Positions 45,128-54,207 of a DNA stretch of 64,000 bases are shown here, piece after piece. The translations under genes were made by a program, and so were the position numbers. Below the pieces are notes generated by a model. The model was not told the origin of the DNA and ran no database searches. It worked only from the letters and a program-made list of their open reading frames with translations. The DNA comes from JAPHTQ01 sp050299175 (GTDB lineage Bacteria; Pseudomonadota; Gammaproteobacteria; Thiohalomonadales; Thiohalomonadaceae), in NCBI GenBank assembly GCA_050299175.1, contig JBNKVM010000010.1, positions 1-64,000 on the forward strand. The letters are read 5' to 3'. Every line of letters starts with the position of its first letter. The stretch's first letter is position 1.

Positions 45128-46114
45128 TTATGGAAGCGTAGCAGGACCTTTTTTCTCCCCGACGGCAACGACAACCCTGTCCCGGCCTTCCCGCTTCGCC
45201 TGGTACAGCGCGGTATCCGCCTCCGCAATAAGCTCTCGTCCACTCCGCCCAGGAATAAGCAGCGAGACACCGATAGAGATAGTTACCCCGGGAAGATCCT
45301 TGTATGCCAGACGCTCCGCTGTCTGTTCCCGCACTACCTCACAAAGGCGCTCCGCCACCTCGATCACTTTCTCCCTGTTCAGTCCCGGCAGGATCACCAC
45401 AAACTCTTCACCGCCGAAACGAACCGCCGAGTCATCGACACGCAAATGGGAAAGCAGTATCGCGCCGAGAATCCGCAACACCTCATCCCCAGCCAGATGA
45501 CCATAGCTATCATTGAAACGTTTGAAGTGATCCACATCAAGCATTAACAACCCCAGATCACCACTATCGGTGTGTGCCCGCTCCACCAGACGCGGCAGCA
45601 TTTCGTCCAGCCAGTAACGGTTGTAGAGTCCGGTCAGGGTATCTATACGGGCACTACGGGCGTAACGTTGCTGCAGAATGAAAGAGTCGCTCAGCGCTTC
45701 GTCATCCTTACGAATACGATGGGAAAGCATGTAGAGCAGATTGCGAGCAACGATATGGGAGGTATTAATCAGAAGCCAGAGGTCGCCCCGATCCAGCACC
45801 ATGATATTGCTGTCTTCCGCGGCAATAACTCTGGCAGTAGTTGGCTTACCGTCGAGTACCGACAGTTCCCCAACACACTCACCCACATTGACGTGCGTAA
45901 CGAAGGCGCGGTTCTCTGCCGCCAGCTCGATGCGCAGAGCACCGCAAAGTACAAAATAGAGAGAACGATTTTCGTGCCCGGATTCAAGCAACACCTCGCC
46001 GTTCTTAAGCTGGCGTTTCTTGACAACCTCGCGCACCCATTCGATGGCCTGTGGGCTTTCTCCTTCGAATAGTTGCAGTTCGGTCAAATCGATATCTTTG
46101 CTATCGCAACCCAT
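45128..46114 (-). CDS. cNMP-binding/GGDEF diguanylate cyclase
   Basis: A 328-residue soluble protein; the ATG at 46114 is preferred over a GTG four codons upstream. A cyclic-nucleotide-binding fold covers about 15-140 (YFVLCGALRIELAAENRAF, NVGECVGELSVLDGKPTTAR with the phosphate-binding GELS-LDG pair). GGDEF follows with DTLTGLYNRYWLDEML, the catalytic RFGGEEFVVILP and the RVDD I-site. A cNMP-sensing cyclase links one nucleotide signal to another; whether the sensor binds cAMP is not known. Confidence 0.9.
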   Translation of the reverse strand: MGCDSKDIDLTELQLFEGESPQAIEWVREVVKKRQLKNGEVLLESGHENRSLYFVLCGALRIELAAENRAFVTHVNVGECVGELSVLDGKPTTARVIAAEDSNIMVLDRGDLWLLINTSHIVARNLLYMLSHRIRKDDEALSDSFILQQRYARSARIDTLTGLYNRYWLDEMLPRLVERAHTDSGDLGLLMLDVDHFKRFNDSYGHLAGDEVLRILGAILLSHLRVDDSAVRFGGEEFVVILPGLNREKVIEVAERLCEVVREQTAERLAYKDLPGVTISIGVSLLIPGRSGRELIAEADTALYQAKREGRDRVVVAVGEKKGPATLP

Positions 46115-46220
46115 GACGACTGACACCTTCTTTTACCTACCAGGGAGTATACCCCCGTTACCACAACTATGCCGTCTTATTATGCCGATTCCGCCACAGT
46201 TTCACCGGGTAATGAGTTAC

Positions 46221-47513
46221 CTAGAAGATACCGCTGATACCGAGCGTATAGATATGACGTGTGTAGTGATAAGTGTCGATATTGGAATGGTTTTCGGTGA
46301 ACTTATACTCAAAGCCTACATTCAGGCTATCACTTAGCGGATAGGTGGTGCCCAAAGAAAGTATCAGTCTCTCATCGGAACGTTTTACCGCACTGCTGTC
46401 GGCAAGAATATTGGACTCCGGATAGAGACTGGAGCGCCAATTGATGCGGCCATCCAGCTCCCAGCCGCCTGCAGCCATTGCATCAGCACGCAGGTCTATG
46501 GTGTGCCGGTTGGGCGAATAACTGCTGAATACCGTCGTACCGCGATAATCATTGCGATCATTCACTTCATATTCATAACCAGCCTGTAGCTTCAAATTAT
46601 CGCGTTGATGTTGCCAACGTAGCTCCAGTTCGTGGCGATCGCCGGCCAGATAATCGTAAACCTGTGACATCGCGGAGACGCTGCTATAGCGATAGCGTAG
46701 ACGTAGTTCATCCATTGTTGAGAGTGGTAGCTTACCGCTGATGTGAAACTTGGCAGTCTGCAGATAATCATTACCACCTAACGTGGCCGCCTCCAGTTCG
46801 GTACCAAAACGATTACGCCAATCACCACGACTAAAACCCTTGTCCAGCGTCAGCTGCAACAGATCGAGATCATAGATTTTCACTGTGTTGTAGTGCTGCA
46901 AAAAGGCAACTGCGCCAACACGCCAACCATCAACACCGCCCGCAGCCCGGGTGATATAGGCGAGTGCACTGGAAAAACGGTCTCCCCTGTCAGTTGTACC
47001 GATCAACGCGGGATCTTCGATGTTATCGTCATAGCCGATATGCAGACGATAGCCGTTGTCCCAAATAACCGAATTCAGCTCACTGCCTGTCGGCTGCTGC
47101 AACTGTGCCAATCTTTGCTCTGCCAACGCACGCAATTTTATCTGCTGCGTGGTATCGCGTACGCGGGTAAACCAGTTGATTGCTTCCTCGCGACCACCAC
47201 GTTCCAGCTCCAGAAGGCCTATGTTAAACCACGCCAGCCCCGCCAGAGGTTTATGCTGCGCAGCGTTGAGGAATTCCTCCCGAGCCTGATCGTATTGCTG
47301 TAATTGGAGGTAACACAGGGCAAGATTAAAATTCAGCCGTGGCTCGTCCATTCCTGCCTTTCTGGCTGCTGCAAATTTGTTCAACGCTAAAGAATATTGC
47401 GCCTTTTTATACAGCGTCACTCCCTGAGCAAACTCCACGTCCCCCAGGGCGTAGGCCTGTTGTCCAACGTTTGCCAGCAACATCAGGAATATGACCGTGA
47501 GAATACGCTTCAT
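46221..47513 (-). CDS. TPR protein with C-terminal outer-membrane beta-barrel
   Basis: A 430-residue exported protein with a signal peptide (1-22). Residues about 25-140 form TPR helices (GDVEFAQGVTLYKKAQYSLA, LAWFNIGLLELERGGREEAI). The rest is a beta-barrel with aromatic-alternating strands (RHELELRWQHQRDNLKLQAG, TLGISGIF) and a C-terminal Phe, the BAM recognition feature. Such TPR-barrel proteins act in surface export or assembly. A terminator separates it from the ECF sigma operon upstream on the same strand. Confidence 0.82.
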   Translation of the reverse strand: MKRILTVIFLMLLANVGQQAYALGDVEFAQGVTLYKKAQYSLALNKFAAARKAGMDEPRLNFNLALCYLQLQQYDQAREEFLNAAQHKPLAGLAWFNIGLLELERGGREEAINWFTRVRDTTQQIKLRALAEQRLAQLQQPTGSELNSVIWDNGYRLHIGYDDNIEDPALIGTTDRGDRFSSALAYITRAAGGVDGWRVGAVAFLQHYNTVKIYDLDLLQLTLDKGFSRGDWRNRFGTELEAATLGGNDYLQTAKFHISGKLPLSTMDELRLRYRYSSVSAMSQVYDYLAGDRHELELRWQHQRDNLKLQAGYEYEVNDRNDYRGTTVFSSYSPNRHTIDLRADAMAAGGWELDGRINWRSSLYPESNILADSSAVKRSDERLILSLGTTYPLSDSLNVGFEYKFTENHSNIDTYHYTRHIYTLGISGIF

Positions 47514-47546
47514 CAAATGTTTACCGAGGAAGTCAGCTTCTCACGA

Positions 47547-47577
47547 AAAAACCACCCATGAGTGGGTGGAAAAAACA
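47547..47577 (-). terminator. rho-independent terminator after the acidic exported protein gene
   Basis: A seven-pair stem (CCACCCA/TGGGTGG, 47554-47571) with a four-base loop, flanked by six A on each side; on the minus strand this gives a T-run after the stem. It lies 50 bases past the stop at 47628. Confidence 0.9.
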
Positions 47578-47627
47578 GCCAGAAGGGTAACATTATCTCC
47601 TCAACCACAGCGCGTAGCGCGGTGGTA

Positions 47628-47981
47628 TCAGTTGTCTGTCTCGGGTGGATCTTCGTTGTCCACCTCGGCCTCATCAATGCTGTCATCGATATCGTCCCTG
47701 GTATCGTCGATCTCATCCTCAATTTCATCATGGGCTTCCCGTACCTGATCTTCGATCTCATGCGCAGAGTCATGTGATGCTGAACGAGCCTTGTCATGTG
47801 CATCATTATCCGTGAGATCGGGTAAATCGATATCGTTTACTATATCAGAGGGATCGTTGCTCTCCAGTACCTGCAGCGTCACATCCCCCATGTCCGCAGC
47901 TTCCACCGCGTGTGCGCCCAGTGACAGAAATAGTATCAACATTGTCAACACGGTGCCCATGACAAACGTGGTGTTATTCAT
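47628..47981 (-). CDS. exported acidic Asp/Glu-rich protein
   Basis: A 117-residue protein from the ATG at 47981 with GGAG upstream; an earlier in-frame ATG is out of favour. A signal peptide (1-27) is followed by a strongly acidic mature part with repeated DD, EID and HDE blocks (about 45 percent Asp/Glu), likely helical and unfolded or coiled-coil. It follows the sigma/anti-sigma genes and may be the regulon target or the signal they sense. No known family. Confidence 0.6.
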   Translation of the reverse strand: MNNTTFVMGTVLTMLILFLSLGAHAVEAADMGDVTLQVLESNDPSDIVNDIDLPDLTDNDAHDKARSASHDSAHEIEDQVREAHDEIEDEIDDTRDDIDDSIDEAEVDNEDPPETDN

Positions 47982-48031
47982 CACTATTCTCCGACTCAAT
48001 TCTGTTCTATCTATAGTGTGAGTTTGTGCCA

Positions 48032-48703
48032 TCAGCCCAGTGTGTAGAACACCGCCCCACTGCCACTCTGTTGCCGTACATTCAGCCTGAGACGAAATAC
48101 CTTTACGTCGTCACTTTGACTGATTCGCGCCACGATCTCGCCATTGCCCGGGGCAGCAACACGTATCGGCAGGGTCAGGCGATTTTTGCCCTTGCGTAGC
48201 GAAGCGGTCCAGGTAAGCTCGCGTTTCCCTGGATACCCCTCCAACTCGGTATTTTCCGGCAACAGTAGTGCAAAGGTGGTTTCACCGAACTCAGCAGGGC
48301 TGTCGAACACCAGACTAACCCTTTCAGTTTTGCCCAGACTGAGGCTAACGGTCTGTAGTACCGCCCCTGTTTCGGGCGGTACCGTTGTCAGACTAACGGC
48401 AAACCAGAGCGCCAGACCTGCGGCAACCGCCGATCCGAAGCCCGCAGCAAATCCCCAATGGCGCGGCGACCGTTGTTGCGTCTGGCGTACCCTGGCCATC
48501 ACCTGAGCTGGAAACTCTGGGCGCATGGCAGGGGCCGACATCTGGGACAGTTCGCGACGGAAGGTCCGCTCCGCCTCCAGTCGTTGCTGGCACTCCGCGC
48601 ACAGTGGCAGATGGCGATTTAGTTCAGCCTCCATTGCCTCGGTAAGCGTGCCGTCCAGCAACTCATCGATAGCGTTACGGTAGTGCTCGCAGTTAATACT
48701 CAT
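48032..48703 (-). CDS. zinc-finger anti-sigma factor
   Basis: A 223-residue inner-membrane protein. The N-terminal ZAS domain has HLPLCAEC (His31, Cys35, Cys38) after a helix holding NCEHYRNAID. A helix at about 84-103 (FAAGFGSAVAAGLALWFAV) anchors it, and the C-terminal half is periplasmic and beta-rich. The sigma gene overlaps it by 11 bases. Mechanism: the ZAS domain holds the ECF sigma until a periplasmic signal releases it. Confidence 0.88.
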   Translation of the reverse strand: MSINCEHYRNAIDELLDGTLTEAMEAELNRHLPLCAECQQRLEAERTFRRELSQMSAPAMRPEFPAQVMARVRQTQQRSPRHWGFAAGFGSAVAAGLALWFAVSLTTVPPETGAVLQTVSLSLGKTERVSLVFDSPAEFGETTFALLLPENTELEGYPGKRELTWTASLRKGKNRLTLPIRVAAPGNGEIVARISQSDDVKVFRLRLNVRQQSGSGAVFYTLG

Positions 48704-49280
48704 TTTCTATCCTCCGCCTATCAACACGCCCGGAACGTGGCAATGGTTCCACCTGCAATGATTTACGCAGTTGCAGTCGGCTCCGATGCAGGCGGGACTT
48801 GAGTGTCCCGATCGGTGTATCAAGCATGGTCTCCAGTTCCTGCAGGGTATAACCCTCAATATCATGCAAGCTGACCAGTGCCCGTTGCTCAGGACTCAGG
48901 CGGTTCATTGCCTGCTCCAACTGGCGCTGAAGATCGCTGCGCTCCAGTTCGCTTTCAGGCTGGTCATTACCCGCAGGCAGGCTGTGCAACACATCCTCAG
49001 ACACGGCGCCGTGAAGTGGGCTGCGCTGTCCCTTGCGGGTAGTGTCGATGAAGTGGTTATACAGGCTCCGTGCCAGCCAGGGTCCCAGGGACTCAATACT
49101 GCGCAGTTCCTTACGTTTTGGATAGAGCTTGAGTAACAGGTCCTGGACCAGATCTTCCGCTTGTTGCACCTCGCCACAATAACGATAGGCGAGGCGAAAC
49201 AATCGCTCGATATGGGGCGCCACCAGGCGCTCGAACTCATCGGCGGCATTTTGCCGAAACAGTGAGGTTATTTTGGCCAT
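48693..49280 (-). CDS. ECF-type RNA polymerase sigma factor
   Basis: A 195-residue sigma-70 family protein with region 2 (RLFRLAYRYCGEVQQAEDLV QDLLLK, promoter -10 recognition) and region 4 (LSPEQRALVSLHDIEGYTLQ ELETML, helix-turn-helix with TPIGTLKSRLHRSRLQLRKS). Regions 1 and 3 are absent, as in ECF factors. It overlaps the anti-sigma gene and the operon continues to an acidic exported protein. Its own promoter is likely auto-regulated but no clear ECF -35/-10 was identified upstream. Confidence 0.92.
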   Translation of the reverse strand: MAKITSLFRQNAADEFERLVAPHIERLFRLAYRYCGEVQQAEDLVQDLLLKLYPKRKELRSIESLGPWLARSLYNHFIDTTRKGQRSPLHGAVSEDVLHSLPAGNDQPESELERSDLQRQLEQAMNRLSPEQRALVSLHDIEGYTLQELETMLDTPIGTLKSRLHRSRLQLRKSLQVEPLPRSGRVDRRRIENEY

Positions 49281-49396
49281 AAAGCTTAAACGCAGGAAAC
49301 GGACAAAAAGTTCCCGCAGACAAATAGTGTCCAGTCAACAGAACAGGATAGGAGTCCTGCCGAGGACGGTTGTTTGTATCGTTGGAATTATAGGGG

Positions 49397-49753
49397 CTAC
49401 TTTTCTCTTTGCAGGGTGAATCGCATGATATCGGCACCTTTTGGCGTCATTTCGACGTCGATGGCGTCCCCATGTGGCTTAATTAGCAGCTTGAGCGCTT
49501 CGCCACTTTTAATACTATTGAGCTGCCCCGTGAGACTTCCCTTCCCCGTCTCAGCGCGTAACAGATAGCTATCTTCCCCAACCCCGAGGATACCCGTAAC
49601 GGTAGTACTCACAGTCTCCAGCACCGCGGTCACTTTCTTCCCGTGATACTCTCCCTGATATTTACCGTCGACCCCGGCAATGGATTGGGCCGACCATGCC
49701 AGCGCCAACAGAAAAAACGCTCTCCCCGCTAACCGCTTCATCGCTGCAATCAC
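49397..49753 (-). CDS. small exported hypothetical protein
   Basis: A 118-residue protein. A GTG at 49753 follows GGGAGG by about six bases and fits better than the ATG four codons downstream (49741), whose spacing is too long. The signal peptide (MKRLAGRAFFLLALAWSAQS) then a 90-residue beta-rich mature domain (GKYQGEYHGKKVTAVLET, GILGVGEDSYLLRAE) show no known family. Located between the sigma gene and the NERD gene, same strand. Confidence 0.6.
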   Translation of the reverse strand: MIAAMKRLAGRAFFLLALAWSAQSIAGVDGKYQGEYHGKKVTAVLETVSTTVTGILGVGEDSYLLRAETGKGSLTGQLNSIKSGEALKLLIKPHGDAIDVEMTPKGADIMRFTLQREK

Positions 49754-49811
49754 CTGAACCTCCCCACCCTGTAGGTTGTGTCACCTGGTTCCCTGCGGGC
49801 AGGCTAGATGA

Positions 49812-50720
49812 TTACATCACGGCCCTGAAGGCAATCCCCTTCTGACAATCGAAGCAGTATGCCTTACCCGCAAACAGTTCGCGGTTATCATAGCAATATC
49901 GAACCACCCTGGCAGTAATTCGTTTCTGACAGGCTGCGCACTGTTCCACAGAATCGGCCTCTGTTTTCGCTCCACCGAGTGCTTTCGGGTTCTGTAGCCC
50001 ATAGCGCCGACTGAAATCCATCCTGCGGGGAATATGCCGTCGGGCGAGCTTCGCTGCCATATCAGATAGATTCTCCGATGAGACCTGCCTGGCCAATGCA
50101 ACGAAATCATGCACGGCATCACTGCGCGGTATTGTTTTGCTGAATTTTTCGAGAAAGTGATCCGAACGTGCCACCTTACAATCGAGTTTCATGTTTCCTC
50201 TGGGAAGATAGACACTGGAACCTGGTGATACCAGCACGATATTGTGAAAACTGGGTCGTATGACCAAACCAAAACGAGTCGGTAACAGTCCATTACCCAC
50301 CAGATAGTTGGCAAGAAAATCGATGCGCTGCTGGTTCCGTTCAGCAGGAGAATCAGTGGACACCGGCCGGTTATCGATATAGTAGGAAAATTCCTTTTCT
50401 TCGTTGATCCGCAGCCTGGCATTATAGTACCGAGTATCGATGACGTAGATATCCATCTCACGACCGATCAATAGATGGTCAAAACTTGCGGTAACATCGC
50501 CCATCTCCAAACGCAGATCATGGAACACAACCCAGTCGGGCGTATCGGAAAAATAGAAGTCCAGATGATAAGCAGCGTCGCGCTTATGTTGCAGATTACT
50601 CAGAATGGTACTTTTGTCACGCTGCAGGGATTGAGCGATGATCTCGGACGGATCACTTAGCAATAATCTCTCGATGGTCGCAAGCTCTGCTGCGTACTCA
50701 TCCATGTTCTTGATAATCAT
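49812..50720 (-). CDS. NERD nuclease-like domain protein with zinc ribbon
   Basis: The protein is 302 residues from the ATG at 50720 with AAGGAGG upstream; the first 11 codons of the longer frame are excluded. The N-terminal part fits NERD nuclease-related domains (HLDFYFSDTPDWVVFHDLRL, DIYVIDTRYYNARLRINE). Residues about 255-300 hold two CxxC pairs (CAACQKR and CFDCQKG), a zinc ribbon. NERD proteins may process DNA or RNA in stress or defence; no defence partner is adjacent here. Active residues cannot be confirmed from sequence alone. Confidence 0.72.
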   Translation of the reverse strand: MIIKNMDEYAAELATIERLLLSDPSEIIAQSLQRDKSTILSNLQHKRDAAYHLDFYFSDTPDWVVFHDLRLEMGDVTASFDHLLIGREMDIYVIDTRYYNARLRINEEKEFSYYIDNRPVSTDSPAERNQQRIDFLANYLVGNGLLPTRFGLVIRPSFHNIVLVSPGSSVYLPRGNMKLDCKVARSDHFLEKFSKTIPRSDAVHDFVALARQVSSENLSDMAAKLARRHIPRRMDFSRRYGLQNPKALGGAKTEADSVEQCAACQKRITARVVRYCYDNRELFAGKAYCFDCQKGIAFRAVM

Positions 50721-50817
50721 CGACACCTCCTTGTCAACGCACCGCGCGGCCAACTTTAACTACTGCTAGGCTAGCGCATTTAAATGAGTATTTATGTCAG
50801 AAATTGCCGACACTTTG

Positions 50818-52230
50818 TTATGGCACATTGTGATGCAGTTCACCTGTTGCCTGTCTGCGTGTCGACGTCTCCACATCACCTTTTGCATTAAGCCGGGTAA
50901 TCATCCGATCCAGCACCAGACGCAATGTCGATTCAGTAGTGTCCGCTATACTAATCGACCAGAGTTCCCTGGCGTTGGTATCACGCTTATGTCCCAACAG
51001 CGTCATGCCTGCTCCGGACCGATTGAGCGAAAACCCACCACGGGTAACCTTTTGCCAGCGCCCATTCTGTCTCAAACTGACCTGGGCACTGTTTGCATCG
51101 AAAAAAATCCGAATCTCCTGACGACGCGCGTCACCGTAAAAAGGCTCGCTGCCGCGGGCGACCAGATAACCACTCCAGTCACCACCTGCAAAAGTTCTGT
51201 GCTCCGAATATGCTTTTTCCTGATCCGCTTGGCGATACCACCTTTGGTTAAGTGTGGCTGCCTTATCGATCCAGCTTTCCCCTTGCGCCATCCAGGCAAA
51301 CACCGTTTCCCGCTGCCAGTACCCGGCAAGCAACGACAAAACCACCAGCAGAATTCCAACCGTTCCCCAACCCGGGCGCATCGAACCGACACCGCGTAAC
51401 AATTGCAAAAACATCCACAGTAAAAACGGCAACAACAGTATCAATAACAAATAGGGGTACCAGCTGCGATCCCCCAATGGATCAGTGACGACAAATGGGA
51501 ATGTCTCAACAAGCGCTCCTGAGTCGTCTTTCAACAACAACTGGGCGATATCCTGATTACCATGACGCGCAAATACCTCAAACAGGTAATACTCGCCCTG
51601 CTCGTTGCGTGGAATGGCAACATCAAGAACATATCCACGGGTAATACCCATCAACACTGGTTCAAGACGTCGGCCATCAGCACAACGGACACGCCAGACT
51701 CTGTAACGATATCCATCTGCAGCGGAAAGAGGGAACCAACTAAAATTCGGCCGTGCCTCGGAAGCAAGACTCAGTAGAGAAACTGGATATTCGGCATAGG
51801 GATCGCAGCTACCCTTTTCAGGACCAGGCACAATCGACGTTGCAGGCTCCTGTAACTGCAGCACACGATTCAGGGCAACGAGCAGTGGCCCGGTCGCACT
51901 GTGTTCCACCCTGAAAGGATAGGCACGGAAGTATTCACCGCTTTCTTCTTTTGCCGACACACGCAAGGTGTAGCTTCCAGACGGTGGACGGTCGATCCAG
52001 TAACGACCATCGTCGCTACGATAAAGATCACAGCTGATTAGGGTTAAATCGTTTTGTCGGACACAACTTATCGTTGGTGCGTTAGCCAGCATCGCCTGGC
52101 GACCGTCGTACTCAAACCAAAGTTCCAGTTTACCGTCAACACCGACCGCCGCATTACCAATCGGAATGCTCAATAGATTGAGTACCAAAATGTAACAGGC
52201 AACCCGCAGGCAACCACAAATGTGTTGCAT
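50818..52230 (-). CDS. membrane protein with large periplasmic beta domains, unknown
   Basis: The protein is 470 residues from the ATG at 52230, which has GAGG upstream; a longer frame starts 13 codons earlier. A signal peptide or N-anchor (about 5-27) is followed by a periplasmic beta region, two adjacent helices near 258-300 (PYLLLILLLPFLLWMFLQLL, GTVGILLVVLSLLAGYW) and a C-terminal 170-residue cytoplasmic or periplasmic domain with repeated beta strands. No family recognised. Its neighbour across 117 bases is a divergent GGDEF-EAL gene. Confidence 0.6.
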   Translation of the reverse strand: MQHICGCLRVACYILVLNLLSIPIGNAAVGVDGKLELWFEYDGRQAMLANAPTISCVRQNDLTLISCDLYRSDDGRYWIDRPPSGSYTLRVSAKEESGEYFRAYPFRVEHSATGPLLVALNRVLQLQEPATSIVPGPEKGSCDPYAEYPVSLLSLASEARPNFSWFPLSAADGYRYRVWRVRCADGRRLEPVLMGITRGYVLDVAIPRNEQGEYYLFEVFARHGNQDIAQLLLKDDSGALVETFPFVVTDPLGDRSWYPYLLLILLLPFLLWMFLQLLRGVGSMRPGWGTVGILLVVLSLLAGYWQRETVFAWMAQGESWIDKAATLNQRWYRQADQEKAYSEHRTFAGGDWSGYLVARGSEPFYGDARRQEIRIFFDANSAQVSLRQNGRWQKVTRGGFSLNRSGAGMTLLGHKRDTNARELWSISIADTTESTLRLVLDRMITRLNAKGDVETSTRRQATGELHHNVP

Positions 52231-52347
52231 ATAACCTCGAAGCTGACAGTTTCGCAGTAAAGTCGGCATAGTAAGTTCTCATACCATGAACCGCAAACCA
52301 GTGTTCAGAAACGAATGTGTTTGCCTCTGGCAGTACGCCAGATATAA

Positions 52348-54207
52348 ATGTACACTCAGTGCGGTTATTTAATCTGTGGATCAGACGTGCAACACGATCA
52401 CGACGACGCCAGACCCCAGCAACATCCGGATATACCTGTCTTTGTTGCCGATGCTCGTGACAAATCAACGGACTGGTTAGTCAAGGCGCTACGCGGCTCA
52501 GGTTTGCCGGACACGACGCAACTCGCCACGATAGAAGAGCTTGCCCTCTATACCCGGGAACTAATCTTCCAGGATAACGGTGTTCCCTTTCTCGCTATCG
52601 TAATCACGCCCAAAATTGATTCCGAAGTCATTGAGCGCTGCCAACGCTTTCTGCGTTTGGGAGAAAAAGGCTGGCTTGGTATCGTGCTCGCTGTATGCAG
52701 CGAAGAGGTCGATAATCTGGCAACCATGGATGCCCTGGATAAGGGCTTCTTTGACGTTATCCAGGTCAATGAAGCGCGTCCGGTTAATCCAGAAATGATG
52801 CAACGGTTGCGGCTGTCGATGAAATTGTTGATGGAACGACGCATTCGTTTACGTCAAGAACGTTATTTCAATACTCGCCTTGCAGAAAACCGGGTAATCG
52901 AGGCACGCCTGCACTACCTGGCTCACCACGATGAGCTGACTGATCTTGCCAATCGCGATGCCTTTGAGAAGGCCCTGGATGAGGCGATACGTATCGGTGC
53001 CAACAAACAGATCGCCCACGCCCTGCTCTATCTCGATCTCGACCGCTTCAAACTACACAACGATGCTGCGGGGCATGATCGTGGCGATGCCTTGCTACAG
53101 ACCGTTGCCAACCGTCTGCGTGAAGTATTGCCTCCCGAATATCTGCTGGCCCGCCTCGGTTCGGATGAGTTTGCCGTTCTGCTTCAGGCCGTCGATGAAG
53201 AAGAAGCGGCACATGAAGCAGACCTTCTGCGCAGCACCATTGCCAACATCGAACCTGATGGTGACGCCATCATCTATCACGTCGGCATCAGTGTCGGCCT
53301 TGCCATGATCTACCCTGGGACAATGGACAATGCCAGCCAGGTACTGGCACGTGCCGAGCAGGCCTGTTTTGTCGCCAAGACCCGTGGTGGTAACGCGGTG
53401 CATCGTTTTAGCCAGGAAGATGACATCCTGCAAAACATGCGCGAAGACATGCACTGGGCGCAACCGATTCGCCTGGCACTGGGCAACAATCAATTGTTCC
53501 TTACTTTTCAGCCAGTACTGGATGTACGGCACAAGCGCATCAACCATTTCGAGGCGCTGGTCCGTATTCCATCATCCCTCGGTGGCGACGAAAACTCCGC
53601 CCGTTTCATGCTTGCTGCTGAACGGCTTGGACTGGCGCAGCAAATCGATCTTTGGGTAATCAGCAATGCCATCGATTATCTCGCAGATAACAGCGACATA
53701 TCGCTGGGCGTGAATCTCTCCAGCCACGCCTTCCAGGAAGGGGCAATGATGACCCTGCTGGAAGAAAAACTGCAAAGCACTCTTATCGATCCCCAACGAC
53801 TTACCTTCGAGATCACCGAAACCTCGGCGATCCTCAGCTTTGCCGATACCCGCCGCATGGTCAGCAGCTTGCGCGATCTTGGTTGCCGCTTTGCCCTGGA
53901 TGACTTTGGTTCCGGTTTCAGTACTTATCACTATCTGAAGCAGTTCCCCATTGATGTATTGAAAATCGATGGTTCATTTATTATCAACCTGAAGAACGAC
54001 CCACAGGATAAGGCCATCGTTCAATCCATGATCGATATTGCTCATGGCCTGGGTAAAGAGGTGGTTGCAGAATTTATTGAAGATAGCGAAACCCTTGGAC
54101 TGTTAATCAAGATGGGCGTGGATCATGCACAGGGTTATTACATTGGAAAACCGACACGCAGTCCGATGATTTGTCAGAGCTGGCAAGATAGGGAGAAAGA
54201 AGAATGA
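52348..54207 (+). CDS. GGDEF-EAL protein, likely c-di-GMP phosphodiesterase
   Basis: A 619-residue soluble protein; a GTG start 13 codons later is possible. Residues about 30-150 form a receiver-like fold without a clear phospho-Asp. The GGDEF domain is degenerate (LGSDEFAVLL), suggesting a GTP-binding regulatory role rather than synthesis. The EAL domain is intact: FEALVRI with Glu402, NLSSHAF, EITETSA, LDDFGSGFSTY and LKIDGSF, with the later metal Glu in EFIEDSE. It overlaps the HDOD gene by four bases. Confidence 0.9.
   Translation: MYTQCGYLICGSDVQHDHDDARPQQHPDIPVFVADARDKSTDWLVKALRGSGLPDTTQLATIEELALYTRELIFQDNGVPFLAIVITPKIDSEVIERCQRFLRLGEKGWLGIVLAVCSEEVDNLATMDALDKGFFDVIQVNEARPVNPEMMQRLRLSMKLLMERRIRLRQERYFNTRLAENRVIEARLHYLAHHDELTDLANRDAFEKALDEAIRIGANKQIAHALLYLDLDRFKLHNDAAGHDRGDALLQTVANRLREVLPPEYLLARLGSDEFAVLLQAVDEEEAAHEADLLRSTIANIEPDGDAIIYHVGISVGLAMIYPGTMDNASQVLARAEQACFVAKTRGGNAVHRFSQEDDILQNMREDMHWAQPIRLALGNNQLFLTFQPVLDVRHKRINHFEALVRIPSSLGGDENSARFMLAAERLGLAQQIDLWVISNAIDYLADNSDISLGVNLSSHAFQEGAMMTLLEEKLQSTLIDPQRLTFEITETSAILSFADTRRMVSSLRDLGCRFALDDFGSGFSTYHYLKQFPIDVLKIDGSFIINLKNDPQDKAIVQSMIDIAHGLGKEVVAEFIEDSETLGLLIKMGVDHAQGYYIGKPTRSPMICQSWQDREKEE

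Noticed and set aside
49812..50720. Defence island around the NERD protein
   Set aside because: Neighbours are a signalling operon and membrane proteins; no other defence gene was recognised.
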